Assembly: GCF_022814725.1 (NCBI RefSeq)
Contig: NZ_CP093442.1
Location: 2,542,001 to 2,606,000, forward strand
Source of the DNA: Bdellovibrio reynosensis
GTDB lineage: Bacteria; Bdellovibrionota; Bdellovibrionia; Bdellovibrionales; Bdellovibrionaceae
Length of the DNA stretch: 64,000 nucleotides
Direction of reading: 5' to 3'
Each line of letters opens with the position of its first letter. Position 1 is the first letter of the stretch. This document shows positions 25,973 to 34,476 of the stretch, piece after piece. A model generated the notes under the pieces. The model was not told where the DNA came from and did no database searches. It saw nothing but the letters and a program-made list of their open reading frames with translations. Position numbers and translations under genes: made by a program.

Positions 25973-27904
25973 GTGAATTATTCTTTATTAATGGCCCTTG
26001 TGATCCTGACGCCGTTTGTAGGCTTTCTAATCAACGGTCTTCGTTATAAAAAACACTCTGCAAATCTTGCGGGTACAATCGCAACGATCGCAGTGGGTAT
26101 TTCTTTTATCTGCTCTATCATCTTGGTGGCAGACCTAATCAGCCTTCCAGAAGAAACTCGCAAAATTGCAGTAAGCTTCTTTGACTGGATGGCGATTGAT
26201 AAACTTAAAGTCAGCGCAGGATTTGTGATCGACCAAATCAGCGCGATCATGATTTTAGTTATCACGGGTGTTGGTACTTTGATTCACTTGTTCTCTATCG
26301 GGTACATGCACCACGATAAGGGTGCAGCGAAGTATTTTTCTTACTTGAATCTTTTCATCTTCAACATGTTGTTGCTAGTTCTTGGTGATAACTTGCTTGT
26401 GATGTTCGTAGGTTGGGAAGGTGTGGGTCTTTGCTCATACTTACTAATCGGTTTCTGGTTCACGGATAAAGAAAAAGCAGCAGCTGGTATGAAAGCCTTC
26501 GTAACGAATCGTATCGGTGACGCGGCTTTCTTGCTTGGTATGTTTGTTTTGTTCCTGACTTTCGGAACTTTGAATTTCGCTGAACTAAATGCTTTAGCGC
26601 CAACTACTGTTGAGGCTTCTTGGTTGGGTGCTGCGACGTTGGGAACATTGTTCTTGTTCATCGGCGCTACTGGTAAATCAGCGCAAATACCATTGTACGT
26701 TTGGCTTCCAGACGCGATGGCGGGTCCGACTCCAGTATCTGCACTAATCCATGCGGCGACGATGGTTACTGCCGGTGTTTACATGATCGTTCGTTTAAAC
26801 CCAATGTTCATGGCGGCTCCTAATACAATGATGGTTATCGCTATCATCGGTGCGGCGACTGCGGTTTTTGCGGCAACAATCGGTATCACTCAAAACGATA
26901 TCAAAAAAGTTTTGGCATATTCTACAGTTTCACAACTTGGGTATATGTTCCTAGCTTGCGGTGTGGGCGCGTTCGGGGCAGCAATGTTCCACTTGATGAC
27001 TCACGCATTCTTTAAAGCCCTTATGTTCTTGGGTTCAGGTTCAGTGATCCATGCGATGCACGAAGAACAAGACATCCGTAAAATGGGTGGCTTGAAAAAA
27101 TATCTTCCGATCACTCACTTGACGTTCTTCCTGGGTTGGCTAGCGATTATTGGTATGCCGCCGTTTGCTGGTTTCTTCTCTAAAGATGAAATCTTAGCTT
27201 ACGCTTTCAACTCTCCACTAGGTTCACCAGTGCTTTGGGCAATGGGTGCGATCGGTGCAACTTTGACAGCGTTTTATATGACACGCTTAATGGCGCTTAC
27301 TTTCTGGGGTAAAAGCCGTGTACCTAGCGACATTCATCCACATGAATCGCCAGCGTTGATGTTGATCCCACTTATCGTTCTTGGCGTCTTGTCAGTGATC
27401 GGTGGTTGGATTGGTATCCCGCACGTGATTGGTGAATATCTTGGTCACATTCCAAATGTGTGGGAACACTGGTTACATCCTTTGATTAAGCCAATTCCTG
27501 GCTTCCACCATTTGGATGCAGTGACAGAGTTTACACTGATGGGTATTTCAGTAACTTTGGCAGCGATTTCTGCGGCAGTTGCTTACCACTTCTATGTGCG
27601 TTCGCCTGAAACTCCAAACCGCGTGGCTGAAAAAATTAAGCCGATCTACAACGTGGTTTACCACAAGTACTTTGTTGATGAGGGCTACTTCGCATTCATC
27701 ATCAATCCGCTTGTGAATATCAGCCGTAATACTTGGTATTATGTTGATGTGAACTTTATCGACAAAATGACTTATCTTGCGGGCGATTTAGTTCGCGGCA
27801 TGGGTTCTTTTGCTCGCTCTATTCAAACCGGTAATATGCAACAGTACGCGATGTACATCGGTATCGGTGTTGTTGTTGCTCTTTCATTTGTGATCATGAG
27901 GTAA
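25973..27904 (+). CDS. nuoL: NADH-quinone oxidoreductase subunit L
   Basis: 643 residues, about 16 membrane helices, an antiporter-like proton-pumping subunit. Motifs: 'GWEGVGLCSYLLIGFWF' (key Glu), 'GKSAQIPLYVWLPDAMAGPTPVSALIHAATMVTAGVY' region (key Lys), 'AYSTVSQLGYMFLACG'. The C-terminal amphipathic lateral helix region and final anchor ('YIGIGVVVALSFVIM') are present. Starts with GTG at 25973, after GGGGAG. Followed 4 bases later by nuoM. Confidence 0.97.
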   Translation: MNYSLLMALVILTPFVGFLINGLRYKKHSANLAGTIATIAVGISFICSIILVADLISLPEETRKIAVSFFDWMAIDKLKVSAGFVIDQISAIMILVITGVGTLIHLFSIGYMHHDKGAAKYFSYLNLFIFNMLLLVLGDNLLVMFVGWEGVGLCSYLLIGFWFTDKEKAAAGMKAFVTNRIGDAAFLLGMFVLFLTFGTLNFAELNALAPTTVEASWLGAATLGTLFLFIGATGKSAQIPLYVWLPDAMAGPTPVSALIHAATMVTAGVYMIVRLNPMFMAAPNTMMVIAIIGAATAVFAATIGITQNDIKKVLAYSTVSQLGYMFLACGVGAFGAAMFHLMTHAFFKALMFLGSGSVIHAMHEEQDIRKMGGLKKYLPITHLTFFLGWLAIIGMPPFAGFFSKDEILAYAFNSPLGSPVLWAMGAIGATLTAFYMTRLMALTFWGKSRVPSDIHPHESPALMLIPLIVLGVLSVIGGWIGIPHVIGEYLGHIPNVWEHWLHPLIKPIPGFHHLDAVTEFTLMGISVTLAAISAAVAYHFYVRSPETPNRVAEKIKPIYNVVYHKYFVDEGYFAFIINPLVNISRNTWYYVDVNFIDKMTYLAGDLVRGMGSFARSIQTGNMQQYAMYIGIGVVVALSFVIMR

Positions 27905-27908
27905 TGAT

Positions 27909-29465
27909 ATGATCCTGAGTAGCTTAGTTTTCCTACCTCTATTGTTTGCTCTGCTAGTGATGGTTTGGCCGAAATCAAATACGGTCAGACATCTTGCTTT
28001 GGGTTTATCAGTTATCGAATTCTTGCTAAGTCTTGCGATCTTCCGCCAGTACGACGCTAACAGCGCCGGCTTGCAGATGGTTGAACAGTTCATGTGGATT
28101 GAAAGATTCGGAATTCAATACTTCATGGGTATTGACGGGATTTCATTGTGGTTGGTTCTTCTAACTACGTTCCTTACTCCGATCATTATCCTAGCAAGCT
28201 GGTCTTCAATCACCGAAAGAGTTAAAGGTTTCCACGCAGCGATGTTTGTTTTGCAAACAGCGATGATCGGAACATTCTTGGCTCTTGATGCAGTTTTCTT
28301 CTATGTATTCTGGGAATTGTCACTAGTGCCAATGTACTTCATGGTTGGTATCTGGGGTGGTGCTCGCAGAATTTATGCGACAGTAAAATTCTTCATCTAT
28401 ACTTTCGCGGGTTCTGTGATGATGTTAGTTGCGATCATTTATATGATGTACCTAACTCAAGAAGCTACAGGCCAAATGAGCGCAAGTCTTTTGGACTTCT
28501 ATAAATTGCAAATTCCGTTTGTTGGCGGCACGTTCTTTAGCTTGCAAACTCTTTTGTTCTTCGCTTTTGCTTTGGCATTTGCGATCAAAGTTCCGGTATT
28601 CCCACTTCACACATGGTTACCTGATGCCCACGTTGAAGCACCAACTCCAGGTTCAGTCATTCTTGCTGGTGTTATGCTTAAGATGGGTACTTACGGTTTC
28701 ATGCGCTGGGTGATCCCTCTTTTCCCAGAGGCTTCTGAATACTGGGCATGGTTGTTCATGCTTATCGGTGCAGTAGGTATCATTTACGGCGCCTTGGTAG
28801 CGATGGTTCAACCGGATGTGAAAAAACTTGTCGCGTATTCTTCAGTTTCGCACATGGGTTACATCCTGCTTGGTCTTTTTGCTTTCAACGCTTACGGTAT
28901 GGCCGGTGGTTTATACCAAATGTTGAATCACGGTATTTCAACTGGCGCGCTGTTCATTCTGATCGGTATGATCTATGAAAGAACGCATTCCCGTGAAATT
29001 TCTAAATACGGTGGTTTGGCTAGCGCCTTGCCTCTATTCACGATCTTCTTCTTTATCATCACGCTTTCTTCGATTGCGGTTCCGATGACGAACGGCTTCG
29101 TAGGTGAGTTCTTGATTCTTTTAGGAACTTTCCAAGCACAACCAGAATTTGCATACTTTGCAGTAACAGGTGTGGTGCTTGGTGCGGTTTATATGTTGTG
29201 GATGTTTAAGCGCGTGTTCTTCGGTGAAAAAGGGGAGCTTGTCGCTGACGAACATCACCCACTTCATGATTTGAATGCGCGTGAAATCGCAGTTCTTGTG
29301 CCACTGGTTGTCATGGTTTTCTGGATGGGATTATTCCCGAACCATTTCCTTGATTTCTCTAAAGCAAGTATTGATCACTTGGTGAACAACAGAACGAACT
29401 ACAATCTGACTATCGTAGAACCTGGAACGGCCGCTTCAACTCAGGCCGCTCAGGGAGGTAACTAA
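27909..29465 (+). CDS. nuoM: NADH-quinone oxidoreductase subunit M
   Basis: 518 residues, 14 or so membrane helices, antiporter-like subunit. 'FYVFWELSLVPMYFMVGIWGG' holds the conserved Glu, 'KVPVFPLHTWLPDAHVEAPTPGSV' the Lys-containing loop, and 'LVAYSSVSHMGYILLGLFAF' the NuoM signature. The stop TAA shares its last base with the nuoN ATG (TAATG), indicating coupled translation. Confidence 0.97.
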   Translation: MILSSLVFLPLLFALLVMVWPKSNTVRHLALGLSVIEFLLSLAIFRQYDANSAGLQMVEQFMWIERFGIQYFMGIDGISLWLVLLTTFLTPIIILASWSSITERVKGFHAAMFVLQTAMIGTFLALDAVFFYVFWELSLVPMYFMVGIWGGARRIYATVKFFIYTFAGSVMMLVAIIYMMYLTQEATGQMSASLLDFYKLQIPFVGGTFFSLQTLLFFAFALAFAIKVPVFPLHTWLPDAHVEAPTPGSVILAGVMLKMGTYGFMRWVIPLFPEASEYWAWLFMLIGAVGIIYGALVAMVQPDVKKLVAYSSVSHMGYILLGLFAFNAYGMAGGLYQMLNHGISTGALFILIGMIYERTHSREISKYGGLASALPLFTIFFFIITLSSIAVPMTNGFVGEFLILLGTFQAQPEFAYFAVTGVVLGAVYMLWMFKRVFFGEKGELVADEHHPLHDLNAREIAVLVPLVVMVFWMGLFPNHFLDFSKASIDHLVNNRTNYNLTIVEPGTAASTQAAQGGN

Positions 29466-30928
29466 TGAACGCAGCAACTATCGGCTTAAGCGACATCCTG
29501 TTGGTATCACCAATGCTAGCGTTGTTTTTGGTGAGCTTAATCCCAATCACAGCTAAAGTTTTGCGCAATAACCGTGAACAACATCCACTTGTGACTTTGT
29601 CACAAGCTTTGATCGGTATCGTGATCGCAATTGGTTTATTGATTGTTTTCGGCGGTGGCGGAAAAACAGCTTTCAATAACGGTTTGATCTTTGATGGTGT
29701 AACTCAATGGATGGGTATCATTGCTTTAGCATCAGCGGGTGCTGGTATGGTGATGATGTACGAAAATCCATCAACGACAGGAAAACAATTCTCTGAATTG
29801 ATCTTCCTTGCGATGAGCTCTGCGATCGGGATGTTAATCCTTGTTTCGGCTGTGGATCTTTTAATGGTGTTCATCGGCCTAGAGTTAATGTCATTGGCTC
29901 TATATTTGATGATCGGCATGAGCCATGAAGAGAAACTTTCAAAAGAAGCCTCACTTAAGTATTTCATCTTGGGATCTTTTGCTTCAGCGATCTTCTTGTA
30001 CGGTGTTGCATTCATCTTTGGATCTACGGGTGGAACAAACATCCTAAATTTCATGGAAACAGCGGCAGAGCTTGTTCAATCAAGCCGCATGTTCTTATTC
30101 GGTATGACGTTTGTGATCTTGGGCTTCTGCTTTAAGGTTTCAATCTTCCCATTCCATGCTTGGACTCCGGATGTTTACCAAGGTTCTCCAACTCCGCACA
30201 CGGCATTCATGGCTACGGCGGTAAAAACGGTTTCGTTTGCAGCTTTCTTAAGAGTGATTGCGACGAAATCTTTGGTTGGTTCAGATCACCTTTTTGATAT
30301 CTTGCAATGGCTAGCGGTTCTAACAATGATCGTTGGTAATGCGGCTGCGATCATGCAGAACAACTTAAAACGCATGATTGCTTATTCATCTGTTGCTCAC
30401 TCTGGTTACTTATTAATCGGCGTGATCACGGCGGGAGTAAGTGACAGCGGTGCTTTCGGTGCTTCTGGTGTGATCTTCTATCTTCTAGGTTACGGCTTGA
30501 TGACTATCGGTGCGCTAGCAATCGCAAGCATGCTTGAAAAATCTGAAAACCACATCATCAACATCGACGATCTTAGTGGCTTCGCAAAACAAAGACCAAT
30601 GTTAGCTCTTTGCTTAACTGTGTTCTTGTTATCACTTGCTGGTATTCCACCAACACTTGGATTCTTCGGTAAGTTCTATCTATTCAATGCAGCTATCGGA
30701 GAAGGTCTTCTTTGGTTAGCAGTATGGGGTATGTTGAGCTCTGTTATCGCAGTTTATTACTACCTTCGCCCGATCGTTGTTATGTACATGAAAGAAGGAA
30801 ACGCGGAAATCGCGGGTCATTCATTGAATGCAACGACGGTAACAGCGGTAGTTATGGCTTTAGCAATTGTTTTGATGGGCTTTGTTTCTGGCCCGATCTT
30901 CGCGGCAGTAGAAGCAAGTCTTCTGTAA
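29465..30928 (+). CDS. nuoN: NADH-quinone oxidoreductase subunit N
   Basis: 487 residues, 14 membrane helices, antiporter-like subunit. 'DLLMVFIGLELMSLALYLMIG' carries the key Glu, 'FKVSIFPFHAWTPDVYQGSPTP' is the NuoN loop, and 'MIAYSSVAHSGYLLIG' and 'GFFGKFYLF' follow. It closes the membrane-arm operon and is followed by a strong terminator hairpin within 11 bases. Confidence 0.97.
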   Translation: MNAATIGLSDILLVSPMLALFLVSLIPITAKVLRNNREQHPLVTLSQALIGIVIAIGLLIVFGGGGKTAFNNGLIFDGVTQWMGIIALASAGAGMVMMYENPSTTGKQFSELIFLAMSSAIGMLILVSAVDLLMVFIGLELMSLALYLMIGMSHEEKLSKEASLKYFILGSFASAIFLYGVAFIFGSTGGTNILNFMETAAELVQSSRMFLFGMTFVILGFCFKVSIFPFHAWTPDVYQGSPTPHTAFMATAVKTVSFAAFLRVIATKSLVGSDHLFDILQWLAVLTMIVGNAAAIMQNNLKRMIAYSSVAHSGYLLIGVITAGVSDSGAFGASGVIFYLLGYGLMTIGALAIASMLEKSENHIINIDDLSGFAKQRPMLALCLTVFLLSLAGIPPTLGFFGKFYLFNAAIGEGLLWLAVWGMLSSVIAVYYYLRPIVVMYMKEGNAEIAGHSLNATTVTAVVMALAIVLMGFVSGPIFAAVEASLL

Positions 30929-30938
30929 GCGGCGAATG

Positions 30939-30973
30939 AAAAGGGCCCATCTGACTTCGTTGGAGGCCCTTTT
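30939..30973 (+). terminator. Terminator of the nuo operon
   Basis: Perfect 9-base inverted repeat AAAAGGGCC..GGCCCTTTT with a 17-base loop, ending in TTTT, directly after nuoN. Confidence 0.75.
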
Positions 30974-31038
30974 ACTTCTCTCCGACGTAGCTCTGCTCTC
31001 CGCCTCCGTTCCGCAAAAGAACCTCCGCCTCGCATATG

Positions 31039-31087
31039 AACCCTTTTGATTCGCCTTAAACAAGGCCGGTTAAAAGGGTTTTTTTAT
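31039..31087 (+). terminator. Second terminator-like hairpin before the patatin gene
   Basis: Inverted repeat AACCCTTTT..AAAAGGGTT with a 24-base loop, followed by TTTTTATTTT on the plus strand. It lies just after the stop of the minus-strand patatin gene. The T-run is on the plus side, so it backs up the nuo terminator more than it stops the patatin transcript. Confidence 0.6.
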
Positions 31088-31088
31088 T

Positions 31089-32291
31089 TTAAAGGTCGTA
31101 GTGTCTCATGGCGCTAATGCCAGATTTGAATCCGATGCGCACGATGCGTGCTAGGATTTCGGGGCTTAAGCTGAAATGATCGACAAAGAACATTTCATAG
31201 TTTTGCGGGCGCGGGGAGATGTAAATATAATCAACTTCGGGTCTGTAGTTCACACGAGCTCTAATGATTTCAAGTAGTTTCTCGCGATGTTCAGATGGCA
31301 AGTTCATTTGTTTAAAGTATCCATCAACGGCGTTATAGATGCCTTTGATGTCGTTTTTATACTGAATATGACGGGCAATCTTTTGCTGAACCACTTGATA
31401 CAAAGCTTGGTTGGCGATCAATGGAATTCCGTAATCGTGAAGCGAGCCCATTTCTTTCGTGTAGTGATAAGGCTGAATAGAAAAAGAAGAAATAACTAAA
31501 TCAGCCCCATTATCAGCAGCAACGTGAGTTGAAAGAGTGTCGCGAATCTCGCCATCATAATAAAAGAACTCTTTACCATCAGGACGCTTAATTCCGTAAG
31601 GCGCAAACACCGGCGGAAGAGCTGTGGAACAAGCAACGGCATCACTTATGGTTGCATAGTTAATATACTTAGTAGTTTCGGTTTTATAGGATTCAGGGAA
31701 ATTACCAAAGATAGCTTTGCGGGAATGGTTTAACTGAGTTCCGATAACATAAAGCTCAACCCCTAAACGGCTAAAGTCATTGTCTAGCAAAACTTCTTTG
31801 CGCAGATAGCTTTCCATACCTTTAGTGGAAAATAGACCGTTTAGCTTAAGTCCGTTTTTTAAAAGAGATTCAAAGCCTCCAGTAACCAGGGCTTTTTCCA
31901 TCAACGTGCGCGGAATGAATTTCAATAGGCCACTAGAGTTAAGATTAAAAATATCGCGATAAGAAATCGGCTTAAGATAACGAAGATCTGATTTTTCAAA
32001 TGTCGGTGAAGTTCCAGACCCCACTTGAAAGGCGTTAACTAAAGATTCAACTGAATACCCAGCAGCTAAAATGGAAGCGACAAAAGCTCCAGCGCTAGAT
32101 CCGACGTACAAACGGATCGTCATGGGGTCATTTTCATTGGTATTCTGACGCACCATCTCTTTAGTTCCACCGGCGAACTTGAAGCCTTTTTCTTGCAATG
32201 CAAGGCAAACGCCGATGTGAAAAGCAGCGGCCTTAATCCCGCCACCACTAAGAACTAGAGCAATCTTTTTCTTATCACGAATACGTACCAT
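31089..32291 (-). CDS. Patatin-like phospholipase
   Basis: About 400 residues. The oxyanion loop 'LVLSGGGIKAAAFHIGV', the nucleophile elbow 'GSSAG' (Gly-x-Ser-x-Gly) and the catalytic Asp in 'YYDGEIRD' match the Ser-Asp dyad of patatin lipases. There is no signal peptide, so it acts in the cytoplasm or is delivered by another route. Start at 32291 (ATG after AAAGAG) is preferred over a TTG at 32327 lacking a ribosome site. Lipid acyl hydrolases of this family are frequent in predatory bacteria and could act on own or prey phospholipids; substrate unknown. Confidence 0.88.
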   Translation of the reverse strand: MVRIRDKKKIALVLSGGGIKAAAFHIGVCLALQEKGFKFAGGTKEMVRQNTNENDPMTIRLYVGSSAGAFVASILAAGYSVESLVNAFQVGSGTSPTFEKSDLRYLKPISYRDIFNLNSSGLLKFIPRTLMEKALVTGGFESLLKNGLKLNGLFSTKGMESYLRKEVLLDNDFSRLGVELYVIGTQLNHSRKAIFGNFPESYKTETTKYINYATISDAVACSTALPPVFAPYGIKRPDGKEFFYYDGEIRDTLSTHVAADNGADLVISSFSIQPYHYTKEMGSLHDYGIPLIANQALYQVVQQKIARHIQYKNDIKGIYNAVDGYFKQMNLPSEHREKLLEIIRARVNYRPEVDYIYISPRPQNYEMFFVDHFSLSPEILARIVRIGFKSGISAMRHYDL

Positions 32292-32463
32292 CTCTTTAAG
32301 TATTGAATTTTCATGGGAAAGGAGCAAAGAATTCTTTCGCCATTTGATTTTACAGCATGACTAAGGGTTGCGTAGTCAGACAAAAGTCCAGTGAATAGGC
32401 GTTGAATAGCCAGATCAAGGTCCTGAAATTAAAAACTTCTTGAATATGCATTGATTCTAAATT

Positions 32464-32491
32464 TGACAGACCGAAGTCGTGTGATAGTGTT
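32464..32491 (+). promoter_or_regulatory. Possible promoter upstream of the HTH/coiled-coil gene
   Basis: Perfect TTGACA at 32464-32469, followed by a GATAGT-like -10 within 'GTGTGATAGTGT'. The spacer is on the short side (about 14 bases to the best -10 match), so support is moderate. The 241-base gap otherwise holds a GC-richer stretch (32498-32540) with no recognised RNA. Confidence 0.35.
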
Positions 32492-32571
32492 GGCTATGCA
32501 GGCTGAGTAGGGTGACCACCTAACCAAAAGGCTTGCAGAAGCTTTAGCAGAAGCTGAAGTTAGAGGATTTG

Positions 32572-33060
32572 ATGAACGTTGAAACTTATGGTTCTTGGTT
32601 ACCGCTAACGGATTACTCCACTAAATATAAAATTAGTGTGAGCACACTCCGCCGTAGAATCAAAGCCGACGACATCAATTACCGATTTGAAGACGGCAAG
32701 TACTTCATCATGGACGAACCGATGGGTACCCATCAAAGAGTACATCGCCCCTCCCAAGAAAGCGACCTTGCTTTGGTGGGTGCTCATCAAGGAATGATGA
32801 AAGGTAACGACACTATGTCTGCTTCTTCAAAAGATGATTTAAAGGCTCAGGACCTAGATAAATCCGTCAAAGCAAACAAGGATGAGCCGATCCTCACTGC
32901 CGCAAACAAACTTTTAAACGAACTTAAAAAAGCCTACACCCAAATCTTACAAGAAAAGGAAGAACAAATCTTCCAACTCAAAGACGAAGTGTCAGACTTA
33001 AAAACCTTAGTGCGCGTTTTGGAACAAGAAAACGACCGCCTTAAGGGTTTTAAACAATAG
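32572..33060 (+). CDS. Small HTH-type DNA-binding protein with C-terminal coiled coil
   Basis: 162 residues. The N-terminal part 'LPLTDYSTKYKISVSTLRRRIKADDINYRFEDGKYFI' reads as a MerR/excisionase-like winged helix (turn-helix 'KISVSTLRRRI' and wing 'DGKYFI'). A polar linker of about 60 residues follows, then a coiled coil 'LQEKEEQIFQLKDEV' to the end with Leu heptads. ATG at 32572 lies 4 bases after AGAGGA; a TTG at 32569 is in frame but is not needed. It could be a regulator or a nucleoid/polarity adaptor that oligomerises; nothing more can be assigned. Confidence 0.7.
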   Translation: MNVETYGSWLPLTDYSTKYKISVSTLRRRIKADDINYRFEDGKYFIMDEPMGTHQRVHRPSQESDLALVGAHQGMMKGNDTMSASSKDDLKAQDLDKSVKANKDEPILTAANKLLNELKKAYTQILQEKEEQIFQLKDEVSDLKTLVRVLEQENDRLKGFKQ

Positions 33061-33062
33061 AA

Positions 33063-33084
33063 GGCTTTCGGTTTTCCGAAGGCC
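33063..33084. terminator. Hairpin between convergent genes, weak terminator
   Basis: GGCTTTCGG-TTTT-CCGAAGGCC, a 9-pair stem including one G-T pair, 2 bases after the stop of the HTH gene and 20 before the stop of the opposing MFS gene. The following sequence is C/T-rich rather than a pure T-run. Confidence 0.5.
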
Positions 33085-33104
33085 CCCTCCCGTACTTTCT
33101 CTCT

Positions 33105-34412
33105 TTAAATATTTGAATTCTTAGGTCTGGTGAAAAAGGCAAGTATGCCGCACACGACGATCACGCCCAAAGTTATCTGAAGGCCGTGATAGATATCTCC
33201 CGTTTGTTCAAAGTAAGAAGTCGTCATCGTTTGCAAAACAGCACCCAGCAAAATCAAACCAAAATTATAAGTAAAGCCAAAGGCAAGCCCGATATATTGT
33301 TTAGGCATCAGATCACACAATAGAGCGGCTAAACTTGCTTGGCTTAAAGTCAGCAGTATTCCGTAAATAACGATCAATGTGATCATCTCCATATATCGAT
33401 CTTGAACTAGATTGGTAAATTCAAGCCCCTTAAAAAATGGAATAAAAAATAGAGCGCCTAAAATGATACCGCTAAAAACAAATTTTAAGCGCCCATAATT
33501 ATCAGACATCCACCCAAACACCGGAAAAAAAGGCAAGGCAAGCAGGCTTGAAATACCAATGATAAAACTGGATTGGTCTGTACTTAGTTTTAAGACGGGG
33601 CCCATGAAGTAGCCTCTAAAGACGATGAAAAAGAAAAACATCACTCCGGCAGAGGCGGTGACCAACAGTGGAAAGGTTAAAATTCTTTTCATCAAGGGTG
33701 TATCGCCGAAAAAACCATGCAGATGATTTTTAAAGGTTTCAACATTCCATTCAGAAATAGTGTGAGATTTAATATCGGGAAAGTTTTTATCAACATACAT
33801 CGCAATAGGATAAAGAAATCCACAGAAAGCATAAGCTATCCGCCACCCCCAGTGTCCCAATTCCTGCGCGGGAAAAACCAAACGAGTTATTAGAATCAGA
33901 GCGATCGCACTTACATACCCAGCAGGCGCTGACATCTGAAGTAGCGATGTGAATTTCCCTTTTTCATTATCTGGAGAAAGTTGATAAAGGTAAATCAATC
34001 CCAGTGTTGAAGCGCCACCCATAAAAAATCCCTGAACCAATCGTAAAACCATCACTAGAGTGACCGCCAGTTTTGGTCCAAGAATATCCACATCGATAAA
34101 AATAAAGCTAAACGAAACAATCGCCAAAAATTTAAGTGCGCGAACAAAGGCTAATTTCTTTCCACGCAAGTCGGAAAGAGCCCCGTAATACATGCCGCCA
34201 ATGGGGCGAAGAATGAATCCACCCGCATAACTCAAGGAAGAGGCGATGATACCAATATCCCCAGTATCAAGCTGCCCTTTGGAAATTTCTAAAAAGTAAA
34301 TACCTGTCACATAGTAGGCGTAATAGGAAATAAGTGTAGCAAAGCAGGAAAATCCCGCAATGTCCCACAAACCGGTATGTCCACCTGACGTGAGGTTGCT
34401 TTCTTGTTTCAC
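33105..34412 (-). CDS. MFS transporter, metabolite:H+ symporter type
   Basis: About 435 residues and 12 membrane helices. 'GGFILRPIGGMYYGALSDLRGKKLAF' is the loop 2-3 motif with the 'RPIGG' typical of the MHS group (ProP, KgtP), and 'LRLVQGFFMGGASTLGL' the helix 4 motif. Substrates of the group are osmolytes or organic acids; the one here is unknown. The start is either TTG 34415 or GTG 34412; neither has a good Shine-Dalgarno sequence. Confidence 0.85.
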   Translation of the reverse strand: MKQESNLTSGGHTGLWDIAGFSCFATLISYYAYYVTGIYFLEISKGQLDTGDIGIIASSLSYAGGFILRPIGGMYYGALSDLRGKKLAFVRALKFLAIVSFSFIFIDVDILGPKLAVTLVMVLRLVQGFFMGGASTLGLIYLYQLSPDNEKGKFTSLLQMSAPAGYVSAIALILITRLVFPAQELGHWGWRIAYAFCGFLYPIAMYVDKNFPDIKSHTISEWNVETFKNHLHGFFGDTPLMKRILTFPLLVTASAGVMFFFFIVFRGYFMGPVLKLSTDQSSFIIGISSLLALPFFPVFGWMSDNYGRLKFVFSGIILGALFFIPFFKGLEFTNLVQDRYMEMITLIVIYGILLTLSQASLAALLCDLMPKQYIGLAFGFTYNFGLILLGAVLQTMTTSYFEQTGDIYHGLQITLGVIVVCGILAFFTRPKNSNI

Positions 34413-34476
34413 CAAGATATTAAAAAGTGATTATCAAGAAATTGAAAAGACTAATGAGAAATCAAAAGGATCTATG

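Noticed and set aside
30974-31038. GC-rich stretch between the two terminators after nuoN as a gene or RNA
   Set aside because: Short repeated CTCCG units with no open frame or recognised RNA; probably spacer.
32490-32560. Possible SRP or other small RNA upstream of the HTH gene
   Set aside because: A GC-richer stretch with short inverted repeats was seen, but no SRP loop consensus and no convincing fold or terminator.
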